Of a stretch of DNA of 64,000 nucleotides, positions 53,842-62,396 are shown piece after piece. How positions within the stretch are numbered: the stretch's first letter is position 1; each line of letters begins with the position of its first letter. The notes below the pieces were generated by a model, which was not told where the DNA came from, did not search any database, and saw only the letters and a program-made list of their open reading frames with translations. Origin of the DNA: Heterobilharzia americana (lineage: Eukaryota; Platyhelminthes; Trematoda; Strigeidida; Schistosomatidae); the NCBI GenBank assembly GCA_944470555.2, contig OX104129.1, positions 67,387,747 to 67,451,746 on the forward strand. The letters are read 5' to 3'. The position numbers and the translations under genes are program-made.

Positions 53842-53995
53842 GTCCGTCGTTGATTCGACCGAATTGATTGGCTACTACTGACACATGGGATCGTGTGTGG
53901 GTGTTTTAATATTGCCTGTAACTTTCAAATCTGATATTATTGATGGATAGTGGCTAGGAAGAAACGCGCATCCTTGATTCCACTGCCAGCCAAAA
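53842..53995. repeat. F1 SINE, collapsed inverted pair
   Basis: The left part is minus-strand tail (CAATCAATTCGGTCG, TGTCAGTAGTAGCC on the minus strand). It switches at GTGGCTAGG to plus-strand GAAACGCGCATCCTTGATTC and CACTGCCAGCC. Heads and most of both ribozymes are deleted, as expected from excision of a palindrome centre. Confidence 0.6.
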
Positions 53996-54089
53996 ATGTT
54001 TACAAAGAAAGCCTTTCTGATATATTCATTTTTTCACGTCGACACCATCTGCATTAAGGTGGATTATTTTCTTGTCTGTGATAGCAGTT

Positions 54090-54505
54090 TTAAAAACCAC
54101 TGACTGGTCACTAGAGTGCAGTCGATTTCATATTATGTAGTCCTGAGGACTGGTCGAATTCTATCAATCCAAGCTTCCCAGTGATTGCCCACAACCAACT
54201 AATAACTATTAAAGGGGACCATCGGGGTCAGCTTCCTACCTTGGTGGCTACATGGCAAAATGGTCGATAGAAGCCGATTAGCACTAAGGATTAGAAACAT
54301 AAATTTGATTGTTGTCCGAATTCAATCACCGCCTCGCTGGTAACATCGCTAACTGCAACACTGATTGACACGGGTACAAATCTCAGGCAGGACACCAGTT
54401 CCATCACGCTTGTAGATATGCCTTACTAACGAGTGACAACCAGCATGAGAATTTAGTTGCTCAGGACTTCCTGCAGATTGCCTCCAACTAACTAACAGTT
54501 TTAAA
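54090..54505. repeat. F3 SINE pair, rearranged
   Basis: 54,090-54,180 is minus-strand F3 tail (CTCAGGACTACATAATATG). 54,300-54,505 is a plus copy with decayed head, B box CGGGTACAAATCTC (54,378-54,391), core near 54,420-54,455 (CTAACGA, GAGAATTTAG) and tail GATTGCCTCCAACTAAC. Confidence 0.6.
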
Positions 54506-55021
54506 ATCATAAACTGATGTAAAAATCAAATTACCATCTGTGCTTTAGTCCTCTCAAAACGTTCTGTAGTTCGATTAAAGATTAGAGAAGAGGACCCTCT
54601 TAAAATACTGGACCATAAATTAAAAAAAGACTTAATGACAAGATGTGAAAATCTTTATTTTGCCAGATAAAACACACTGGACTAGCGGCCAATTCAGGTG
54701 ACTGACTAAAACAAATGAAGACGGCAAATTGTCATTTGAAAAAAGAATTTCAGACAAATTTATCTCTTAATTCAATCATAATGCTGTTTGCATTTCCAAT
54801 TTTAGTTGACAGGATACAGATTTTCTATCATCAGTTATTTTCTTAATATGAAGTAAACCACCTTTTATAATCAATAACTTTTAGAATAATTTACGCTTGA
54901 AAAGATTTTCAAATATTCCACTATTCAGTGAATATTGATTTTTGATGGTTAAAAACACCTGAACAGATTTTCTGCCTACCTAATCAGTTTCCTAGTGTTT
55001 TGAATACTTATTAGGATTATT
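54506..55021. other. Intergenic, nothing recognised
   Basis: No identifiable feature. Confidence 0.45.
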
Positions 55022-55290
55022 TATTTGGTTGTGGGCTAGTAGAGGGATCCGGGAAGCGCGTTTCTTCCTTTTTGGGACTCGTCAGCTATATGTACCTGCA
55101 CCCCCAATGAGCGATGTTCTTCCCACTGACTCGAACCTCATACCCATCGCTTCTGACGCCAAAACGTTATCCTTTAGCCCACTAAGGCACGATAGTCAAT
55201 TCCTATACAACGGGTATTAGTTATCACTATTTATTGATATGCTTGTGGTTCTTCTTTGATTTGCTCGATCGAATTGTTTGACTTCGACTG
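55022..55290 (-). repeat. F1 SINE, left half of inverted pair
   Basis: Minus strand: tail remnant of a second unit (55,230-55,290), leader ACCCGTTGTATAGGAATTG, head with GCTAAAGGATAACG, ribozyme 55,047-55,092 (CTGACGA, GTCC/GGAA, GAAACGCGCTTC; stem I damaged), GCCCACAACCAAATAA end. Confidence 0.75.
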
Positions 55291-55294
55291 GCAA

Positions 55295-55575
55295 ATGGGG
55301 TGTTGTGCCTCGGTGGCCTAGTTGATAACACTTTGACGTTTGAAGTGATTGATATAAGGTTTGAGTTTCGGCAGGAATAACATCATTCATTTGGGTGCAC
55401 CTACATACATTGATCAGTCCCAAATAGGACGAAACGTGCGTCGTGGATTCCTCTGCTAGCAACAACCAAGTAAATTATCATAATAAATATTCAGACAATA
55501 TCGAAGCATCCGCATAGGAGAACATATACCAATCAAGGTCAAAATATCCGGTCCAGTAAAACAGCAGAGAACTAT
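55295..55575 (+). repeat. F1 SINE, right half of inverted pair
   Basis: Head TGCCTCGGTGGCCTAGTTG (A box, 55,303), B-box region AAGGTTTGAGTTTCGG, ribozyme 55,404-55,449 with TTGATCA for CTGANGA but GTCC/GGAC and GAAACGTGCGTC kept, GCTAGCAACAACC, tail GACAATATCGAAGCATCC. Confidence 0.75.
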
Positions 55576-55864
55576 AAGCATATCAACAAATAGATTCGAA
55601 TACTGTTACTCACAAATATGGTATCGAACACATGCGAACAATTAGAAGAAATGCCAACCTGAAAGGCAAATAAACGAACAATTTGTTCAGGACATGATAG
55701 ATTCTTTAACTAAAAATACCTTTTTAAGACGAAATAAAATGTCAAATCACAAACCGAATCAGCCCCTGAAGAGTGTGTTCGTTCTCCGTCATTGAATTCA
55801 TTCAAGGTGGCTGTATTTGTCGTTGACTGAATTAAATTATTTTTTGGGGTAAGATTATTGTGAA

Positions 55865-56120
55865 AGTCTTCATCGGAGACTGATGTGATTTGGAGAATCG
55901 TTGAAAACCTGAAGAAAAACAGTGGACAACTATTTCGTCCAATTATGAGGCTACTGCATAGTGAATACCTGCGAATGTGTGAGGATCAGAATCCACAATC
56001 ATCACGTTTCATAGTAAGCACGTTGCTGTACACCGACTAAGTCAAAATACAATGGTCCACATTTTATAATTTCCGTTGATTTTAGACATAAAGTAACTAC
56101 CATCTGATGACATCGGTAAG
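55865..56120 (-). repeat. F2 SINE, left half of inverted pair, degraded
   Basis: Minus strand: decayed head, remnants of the ribozyme near 55,924-55,970 (GACGAAATAG), tail CACATCAGTCTCCG. Confidence 0.6.
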
Positions 56121-56164
56121 CATTGATCAGGCAACCAGACTTTGTCAACACCATGAATTATAAA

Positions 56165-56345
56165 GAAGAAGACTGCTAGATTCCAAATCAATAGGCTTAC
56201 ACTGGTATCCAGTAGGCCATGACGCTGTCCTTTATGAGATCGTGGTTATGCACTGCTGAGAAGTACCTAAATAAGTCAAAACAGGTATAAAAAGCTTCCA
56301 AGTTTTCTGAATGATTAAGCCGAATAAGTAAATAACTATTTTAAT
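56165..56345 (+). repeat. F2 SINE, right half of inverted pair, degraded
   Basis: Head text ACTGGTATCCAGTAGG, ribozyme remnant near 56,240-56,285 (CTGAGAA, GTACCTAAATAAGTC, AAAACAGG), short tail. Confidence 0.55.
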
Positions 56346-56567
56346 AGTTTATTTTAATACTAAGTTTTATCTCTCGAAATAAGGAGATTTTACAGCCTTT
56401 TGCTCAAAACTTAGTTGTTTGTTTTGATTTCAAACAAGTAAGTTGAAAAACCTACAGTTGTTTGTCAGTTTAATAAAGCTGAAATAGTGTAATAATAATC
56501 AGGCTAGCAGAATCAGACAGAATGTCTAAGCTGACTGGGACCCGCTCCTGGATGCTACATTCAAATA

Positions 56568-57440
56568 ATAATAATAATCATTCACTTTATTCCAAACAAG
56601 TTGTGGTATGATTTGGTATTCTCAGCATGATATATTGAAACAACAACAAAATATATGGATATATATACCCCTTTACAACATTTTCAATTGTGGTATCACA
56701 AACATTTAAGTAATGTAAAGAAAACTAATAACGAGACAAGTTTACACTGTTAATTTAAATTATTAATATGACACTAATAACTATTACAAAGTTGATATGT
56801 GAGTTCTATTCTAACACTTTTCTGCTCACATAATATGCATGTTAGATAAGACACAGTCGAATTCTTGAACTTAACAGCACGAGTGTACAGTCTCATGTAA
56901 TTTCCACTTGTCCACCCTGAGAAGATATAAAGAGACAGTTGTGAATGAAGCGTTAATCAGTTGGGGCAGAGGCACACCACTCACTCTACTGACTGACATC
57001 TTTCAAAGCCCCACAAAATATAACACACTCCTTTTCTCGCAGACCAGGAAAGATCAACGGGTACAAATAGAGAGGAATAGGTAAGATGCAGGAATAAATA
57101 AATTGTAAAAGGAGAGGTTGAGTTTCACCAGAGAGCCTCAGTTTCTTCATGTTATGTGTTAAATAAAAGATACTTTTACAAGTCAATAAGATATAAGATA
57201 ACCAACGAAGATCAGGAGTAAAACTCAATTTAAGATAGTTAAGACTTCATTCACTTCCTGCACAAATACCATCAATGCAACAGGCATCATGGAACATAAA
57301 CAGCTCACAAATCTTGTTTACTCCTGAGGCTTAAACTAATAGTCTGACATTTGAAGGGGTTTAACTTGAGACCATTTGAGAGAGACCATTGGCCAACAAG
57401 AGACAAAATCCATTTATACTCATTAAAATGACTAATAATT
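56568..57440 (-). pseudogene. CR1-like (SR1-type) LINE fragment
   Basis: The minus ORF 56,986-57,228 reads SFTPDLRWLSYILLTCKSIF, NMKKLRLSGETQPLLLQFIY and SCILPIPLYLYPLIFPGL. It lies downstream of the RT in CR1-type elements and parallels the SCILPF...LFFPELL text at 22.7 kb. Upstream (57,240-57,430) a broken frame gives LSNGLKLNPFKCQT. The 3' end reads TTGGAATAAAGTG then (ATT)n near 56,567-56,590, parallel to the 3' end at 23.37 kb. RT motifs and the endonuclease are missing. Confidence 0.6.
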
Positions 57441-57659
57441 GCACTAAAAAGTTGATGAATCAACGTACAAAATATACAATTGGCGTTGGCTGTGGTATTT
57501 GTTCAAGGGGAAGAAATAGAAAATGGGTCAATGAATAAGGAATGAATTTACATTAAATAGTGAAATATAGGTCAAATGTTGTCAATGTAGTGAAAACTGA
57601 TGATAATAAAAGAGAAGTTTACCAAAGTGAAGTGAAATGAAATTAACAAAATGACGAAA

Positions 57660-58440
57660 ATGAATTATTAAGGCCATGGTAGAGAAAATGGCTTCATAAA
57701 ACGTTTCTGAATGTAAAGTTTCGATTTCTTTTCATGCATAGCTAAAGCTTCAGCTGTGCATAAGAGTAGTTCAATTTAACTTTGTAAATTTTCTTAAAGG
57801 ATGAATCTTGAGGTGCGAAATGACCTAATTGAAAAAGGTATTGACGTATGGATGATGTTGTTTTCCTTTGCTTTCCTTTGGTAATTCATACCGGGTAATG
57901 TTCAGCAACAGATGTCTGGAGAGCCCGCTAACAATGACCAATGTAGTCAGCTCAATAGGAGCATGTCACTTTGTAGATACACTTAGATGTGCACAATAAG
58001 TGGAAGCCTATCCTTCATGCATTGACGAATAAGACGGCGGCTGGAGAATACCAGCCTCAGCCCAACAGCATAGAAGCTAATATTGATTTATCTTGACAGA
58101 CGAGTTTTGAGCACTTCGGCTGTGGTGTCTTCTTTGAATTCTAGATTCATGGTTAAAATTTTCATAGGGACTGTAATGGGATGGGGGTGATTGCTTTCTT
58201 CAGATTCTTATCTTCTGAACATATTCTATAGATTGTGGAACACAGTGAGTGAATTAGATTTCTCTTGCAACTAAGACGTACCCAACTATTAAAGTTAGTG
58301 AAACGTCCAGTCCAAGTTGGTTTTCGATAGACTGATCTATGTTTACCTTTTCCATTCTTATGTATCCTATTCAACTGATTTACCCGTTTCTTAAGTTTTT
58401 ATATATATAGTTCGACAAGTCAGTGTGTAATCAAATTGTT
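57660..58440 (-). pseudogene. PLE RT C-terminus and GIY-YIG fragment
   Basis: Minus ORF 58,162-58,374 has HRSVYRKPTWTGRFTNFNSW and CSTIYRICSED, the segment after the RT palm in PLEs. Broken frames to the left give CIYKVTCSY, ADYIGHC, RALQTSVAEHYP (57,850-57,985), a GIY-YIG core with a stop in the CxxC segment. Together they span motif D through the endonuclease. The 3' end is not clearly seen. Confidence 0.65.
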
Positions 58441-58929
58441 CGAAATGGATAATAGTAAAACATTACACATTATGGTATTTAAGCTATGAATTATTCAAAT
58501 AATTTCAACCTGATAATTAGGTCAATTTGACGTCTTTCCGGTAGATTAGTTAGGCTGAACTCTAATATAGTAACCGATATGATTTTTTTTTCTACACTTT
58601 TCTGAAAAGTTTATATTTCCTGTTGTAAATAACCTGTGAACCTAAATTTTAAATAAGGTGGACAAGATAAATGGTAATGATGAAAGATGGAAAATGTTCG
58701 ATGCATCATTCACATTTATGGCCAAAACAGTCAGAAAATAATAATTTTTAAATATTGATATGACAAGAAATTAGACATCAAGAATACCTTGAGTCTCAAT
58801 AATTACCTACCTAAAATTTATAAATAAATTCATACGAAATAGAAAGAAAATATTTACAACAGTAGTACCAGTAGTAGTAATACAGGTGTTATTACTAGTA
58901 ATTTTACTACTACTAGTAATAATGGTAAC
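58441..58929. other. Intergenic with short trinucleotide repeats
   Basis: 58,860-58,925 has interrupted GTAGTA/TACTAC repeats that could form a hairpin. No gene recognised. Confidence 0.5.
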
Positions 58930-59207
58930 AGGGTTGAGAGAGAATTCAAAACCCTTACTATGTTGCTATGCAAGGAAGGCAACTTAGAAGCATTAAGAAG
59001 AATTCTCAATAAGGCTGACTGGGATTAAAATGGCATTCAAATTAACAAATTCGCTTAGAAACAAGCTTTGTACGTTGAAAGATCCTATCGATGCAATTAA
59101 GCAAAATAATCTGGTTTACCAAATCCATTGCAACGATTACGAGGTCAAAGTATTCTACCAGAGGTGGTAAGAGTAACAGCACAAAACTTAGTTGAATCAA
59201 GATTAGC

Positions 59208-59219
59208 AGATCCTAATAA
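59208..59219 (+). repeat. Target duplication, left copy
   Basis: AGATCCTAATAA, repeated exactly at 59,796-59,807 on the other side of the F2 insertion. Confidence 0.8.
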
Positions 59220-59277
59220 TTCAAGTTGTTGTTCATCGTAGACTGACATCGGTTGGAGGAACAAAGGAAATCTGGGG

Positions 59278-59323
59278 GCACTGGATAGCTGTTTCGTTCT
59301 AGAATGGGACTACTCAGCAGTGC
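59278..59323 (-). ncRNA. Hammerhead-type ribozyme (F2)
   Basis: Minus strand: stem I GCACTG/CAGTGC perfect, CTGAGTA (G to T in the invariant GA), stem II GTCC/GAAC, GAAAC, AGCTATC (triplet ATC). Probably weak or inactive because of the core change. Confidence 0.7.
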
Positions 59324-59591
59324 AAACCCACGACCTCACCCTCCAGGGATCGAATCCACGAACTTCAGGTCCCGTGGCCAGCGCTTTATCATTGAACCAC
59401 TGGGTCAGAATCCAGTGCTCCATATTTCCAACTTCTGTTAGCTCACGATATAGTGCAACCGCCACCCAATGTCATCGCTGAGTATCTGTCCTCACGACCA
59501 TCAGGCTTTGCCCCCACCTGTCACGACTTCTCATTGGAACTTCGGGAATAGTTCTCGAAGCTAGTCACCAGTGAGCACCAGTTCAATTGAA

Positions 59592-59796
59592 TTTTGAGGG
59601 AGTTGTGGGGATTTGGAAATATTTCAAGTTGTTATTCATTGTAGACTGACATCAGTTGGAGGAACAAATGAGGAGTCCCATACTAGGATGAAACAGCTGT
59701 CCAGTACTCCTAGGTCTCCTTTGTTCCTCCAACTGATGTCAGTCTACAATGAATAACAACTTGAAATATTTCCAAATCTCCACAACTCCCTCAAAA
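59592..59796. repeat. 77-bp inverted repeat (hairpin) within the F2 insertion
   Basis: Arms 59,592-59,668 and 59,720-59,796 are complementary with one mismatch seen. The loop (59,669-59,719) is the truncated ribozyme region. Confidence 0.85.
59666..59708 (+). ncRNA. Hammerhead-type ribozyme (F2), 5' strand lost
   Basis: TGAGGA, stem II GTCC/GGAT around CATACTA, GAAAC, AGCTGTC, CAGTAC. The first C of CTGAGGA and the 5' strand of stem I are replaced at the inversion joint. It sits in the 51-nt loop of a 77-bp inverted repeat. Confidence 0.65.
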
Positions 59797-59934
59797 GATC
59801 CTAATAAGATAAGAAATCTAGAGGACAGGTAGGCTATAGCTCTGCACGCAATTACACATAATCAATCAGTAGGGTGGGATAGAGCGACGGTGTTGAAAAC
59901 TAAGCAGTTTGGAACAATTAGTCCCTTTTATGAA

Positions 59935-60268
59935 TTTGTACAATGTAATTAGACGACGTAGATTATCTTAAGTTTGTTGAAGTGCTAGCCATAAATAAAT
60001 TTAACCCCCAATGTGTGTAGAAAAACAGTTTGTCCATACATTAAGCCTACCTTGGTAATGCTTATTTTATCGTATTACCAAGATTGTCTTCAAGTCTTAT
60101 CTTTTATTTCTCTCATTATCTTTCTTATTATTGAATTCCTTTATGTCATATGTATCCTTCCCCCACTTCCAGTTTTCATATATAATGCCTTAACAAGTAA
60201 ATGTATGATCAGATTATTCGAAATGTATAGCGCTAATACATCACATTTTTCAGATAAGCTATTTGGTT
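59935..60268 (+). pseudogene. 3' end of a 62.6-kb-type PLE nested in another PLE
   Basis: Decayed coding end (LAINKFNPQCV, about 59,984-60,018) followed by CCTTGGTAATGC, GTATTACCAAGATTG, AACAAGTAAATGTATGATC and the CATTTTTCAGATAAGC terminus. It matches the 3' end of the element at 63,800-63,993. Only the last 330 bp or so are present, in the same orientation as the host PLE. Confidence 0.7.
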
Positions 60269-60586
60269 AGAGGGAGAGATTGATAACCGAATCTCTGTTT
60301 ATCGAACCAACACTAAATACATGCAATTGAAGTGATTGTGTACCTTTTCCAGATATATCGAAAATTCTACTACCCTTGTCATCACAAAAGAAGCAGAGAA
60401 AATTAGGAATATATAAACCATGTCTCAAAGTTGTATAGTTATTTGCCTGATATGAATATGGACAATAAGTTGTGTTTGAAACGTTATCCAGTAAATGTTA
60501 TTGTTCCTTCACTGTATGATATTTCTAATAAACAGACTGAAATGGAATTAATTGAATTGTATAAATGAATTTCATAGTTCCCAGAT

Positions 60587-60588
<2 letters not shown>

Positions 60589-60665
<77 letters not shown>
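60589..60665. repeat. (TA)n microsatellite
   Basis: About 77 bases of TA, immediately before the polypyrimidine tract of a candidate splice acceptor at 60,689. Confidence 0.95.
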
Positions 60666-60670
<5 letters not shown>

Positions 60671-60689
60671 TTTCTTATTACTTGCATAG

Positions 60690-61231
60690 GTGGTCTGGAA
60701 TTTACCCCACTGCCTTCATTTCTTGCCTAATACTGATAGTAAGAAGCTTAGCATAATTTTGCGTGGATTATGCTTTGAGTGTGATGCAACAGAAGTAAGC
60801 AGTATACAGTCTTCCAAAGGAAATTATAATTTTGATAATTATTATCAACAAGTCAATTTGACCAAGTTCACACACACAGTTTATTTGATCAAGGAGAAAA
60901 ATCTAGAAAAACACATATTACTTTATATAAAAAAAACACAATCAAGTGAAGTATTTAATTACACTTTAGTAACTTATGACAATCAATCTAGAAAAAAATG
61001 TCATAAACAATCACCTACAATGTTGTTGTTCACATTCAATAATCTATACATATGTCAACTTAACTATCATGAACGTATTACATTTAGAAAACAAATTGTT
61101 ATGTTTACTAATTTCATCTATTCATCATTTTCACAGAATTCTTCCATTATTCAAAGTTATAATATTACTGATATAAATATTCAAGATGATACTATGAATC
61201 TAATTTTTGAATCACCTTCAGACTATGAAAA
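60690..61231 (+). CDS. Candidate host exon, possible TMEM181-like protein
   Basis: A good acceptor (TTTGTTTTTCTTATTACTTGCATAG split by the exon border at 60,689/60,690) and a good donor (GAAAA/GTGAGTAAT at 61,231/61,232) bound 542 bp that are open throughout in one frame (about 180 codons, donor phase 2). The protein starts hydrophobic (VVWNLPHCLHFLP) and then becomes polar, with five Cys and several N-glycosylation sites (NLT, NYT, NQS, NSS, NIT), suggesting a luminal or extracellular domain. The LNYHERITFRKQIVMF segment and overall order recall the domain after the first membrane segment of TMEM181/Wntless-type proteins, but this needs a profile search. No retroelement motif is present. A further exon should lie downstream. 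Confidence 0.5.
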
Positions 61232-61489
61232 GTGAGTAATTTATTCTTTTTAGACTATTGACCATGAAACTAATTCATTTTTCAAGTTGAATGTATATCT
61301 TTTATGCATAATTTTATAATAATACTGAAATTCTAAGCAAAATGTCAAGTATAAGAATTAAGCGAACATATACTTCTACACTATCCCAACAAAAAATATC
61401 ACTGAAGACAATAAGATCTTCAAATCATAACAAGGTGTATAGCAACAACTTTTGATAGCAAAATGTACGCCTCAAATATTTTACCTAGA

Positions 61490-61725
61490 GGTTTGTGGAG
61501 ATTGATTAACTGACTTTACGTTGAATATCATCATGAACTGACGTGATTAAAAGAAACATTAGAAACCGAAGAGCGCTCACTATATAGCTTTTCCGTCCTA
61601 GTATAGGACTCCACGGATCGACCCCACGACGTTCAGGTTTCGTGGTCAGGACGTTACCATTTAGCCACTGTATCGGAATCCAATGGTCCATATTTCCAAC
61701 TTCTGCCAAAGTTATTAACAAAGTG
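61490..61725 (-). repeat. F2 SINE, solitary
   Basis: Minus strand: block AACTTTGGCAGAAGTTGG, head CCGATACAGTGGCTAAATGG (61,656-61,677), B box CGTGGGGTCGATCC, ribozyme partly deleted near 61,583-61,615 (GGAGTCCTATACTAGGAC, GGAAAAGC), tail TCAGTTCATGATGATATTC. Confidence 0.7.
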
Positions 61726-61727
61726 TA

Positions 61728-62025
61728 ATTGGTTGTTCACGGGAGAGCAACCAATTTCATGTTGTCTAGTCTCGAGTGTCGGTCAGGAGTAGACAACATG
61801 AACAATCAATACATGTAACACAGTCCTACAGGAGGTCAGTCGCGGCACGAATAGCTCAGCGGTAAAGTTTCTGGCTACAATACTGGGTGACGCGGATTCG
61901 AACGTCAGGCGGGATATTAGTTCTATCAAGGTTTCAGATACACCTTGCTGACGAGTTCCAACAAGCCTGAAACATAGGACGAGGAGGGCTTTCTGCTGAC
62001 TGCCTCCAACTAACATATATTAACT
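61728..62025 (+). repeat. F3 SINE with short inverted piece
   Basis: 61,728-61,785 is minus-strand tail (CTAGACAACATGAAATTGG). From about 61,786 the plus copy begins with its own tail text (AGTAGACAACATGAAC), then head GCACGAATAGCTCAGCGG (61,845), B box GCGGATTCGAACGTC, ribozyme-like core 61,941-61,989, tail CTGACTGCCTCCAACTAAC. Confidence 0.75.
61941..61989 (+). ncRNA. Hammerhead-like motif (F3)
   Basis: CTGACGA, GTTCC AACAA GCCT (weak stem II), GAAAC, then ATAGGAC in the stem III position. The core is intact but the stems are weak. Confidence 0.45.
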
Positions 62026-62039
62026 AAGTATTCCCAGAC

Positions 62040-62280
62040 CGTCAGAGATAAGGGATGTACAAATTTCTTTTGTATACAAAGACTAGGATTATTAGCTCGA
62101 ATTCCCTCAGCTTCTGCTGTGTGTGTGAAAGACAAGTTTGAATACTTTTCGAAAGATGAGATAGTATGCGGTAAATAATTGTGAAAGCTTTGTTCTTATC
62201 TACTAAGTGACCACTACCAACGAGGTGAGATGAAACTGAACTTCTGATGGATTTTTCCTGTCCCTTTCCCAACCGTGAAG
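62040..62280 (-). pseudogene. PLE endonuclease C-terminal fragment
   Basis: Minus strand: SSVSSHLVGSGHLVDKNKAF and TIIYRI (ORF 62,042-62,272), then after a frameshift TAEAEGIRANNPSLCIQKKF. These parallel SIAKHIIEMNHRVNTKTAF and AIRKLNPPLCVQKQF in the copy at 63.6-63.8 kb, so this is the last third of the GIY-YIG domain of a related but distinct PLE, in opposite orientation to the element that follows. Confidence 0.65.
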
Positions 62281-62396
62281 GTAGAGGCTCAGCAACACAT
62301 TATTATTATCATCATCATCGTTATTTTATAACATTTATCAAACTAACCGACAAATCTATATGATTGGTTTAATTTTATACATATTTAGCTATTTAT

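Larger units (their letters stand above)
59220..59795 (-). repeat. F2 SINE insertion with inverted partial copy
   Basis: Minus-strand full F2 unit (59,220-59,590: leader GTGCTCACTGGTGACTAGC, head CCAGTGGTTCAATGATAAAG, B box GTGGATTCGATCCCTGG, ribozyme 59,278-59,323, tail). To its right is the tail of a further unit (59,592-59,668), then an inverted plus-strand piece that starts inside the ribozyme at 59,669 and ends at the tail (59,795). Both outer ends are SINE 3' tails, and the whole insert lies between 12-bp repeats. Confidence 0.85.
58930..60560 (+). pseudogene. PLE GIY-YIG fragment and tail, twice interrupted
   Basis: Translation at 59,035-59,165 gives LRNKLCTLKDPIDAIKQNNL, VYQIHCNDYEVK and a mutated GIY-YIG. 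It corresponds to SLRSTFCRLKGAMDPIKQNN in the copy at 4.5 kb, so both belong to one lineage. The domain is broken by an F2 insertion at 59,220-59,795, resumes at 59,808 (RNLEDR-like), is broken again by a piece of a different PLE at about 59,935-60,268, and its tail resumes to 60,560 (GAATCTCTGTTTATCGAACC, AATATGGACAATAAG). That tail matches the minus tail at 24.68-24.95 kb. Confidence 0.7.
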
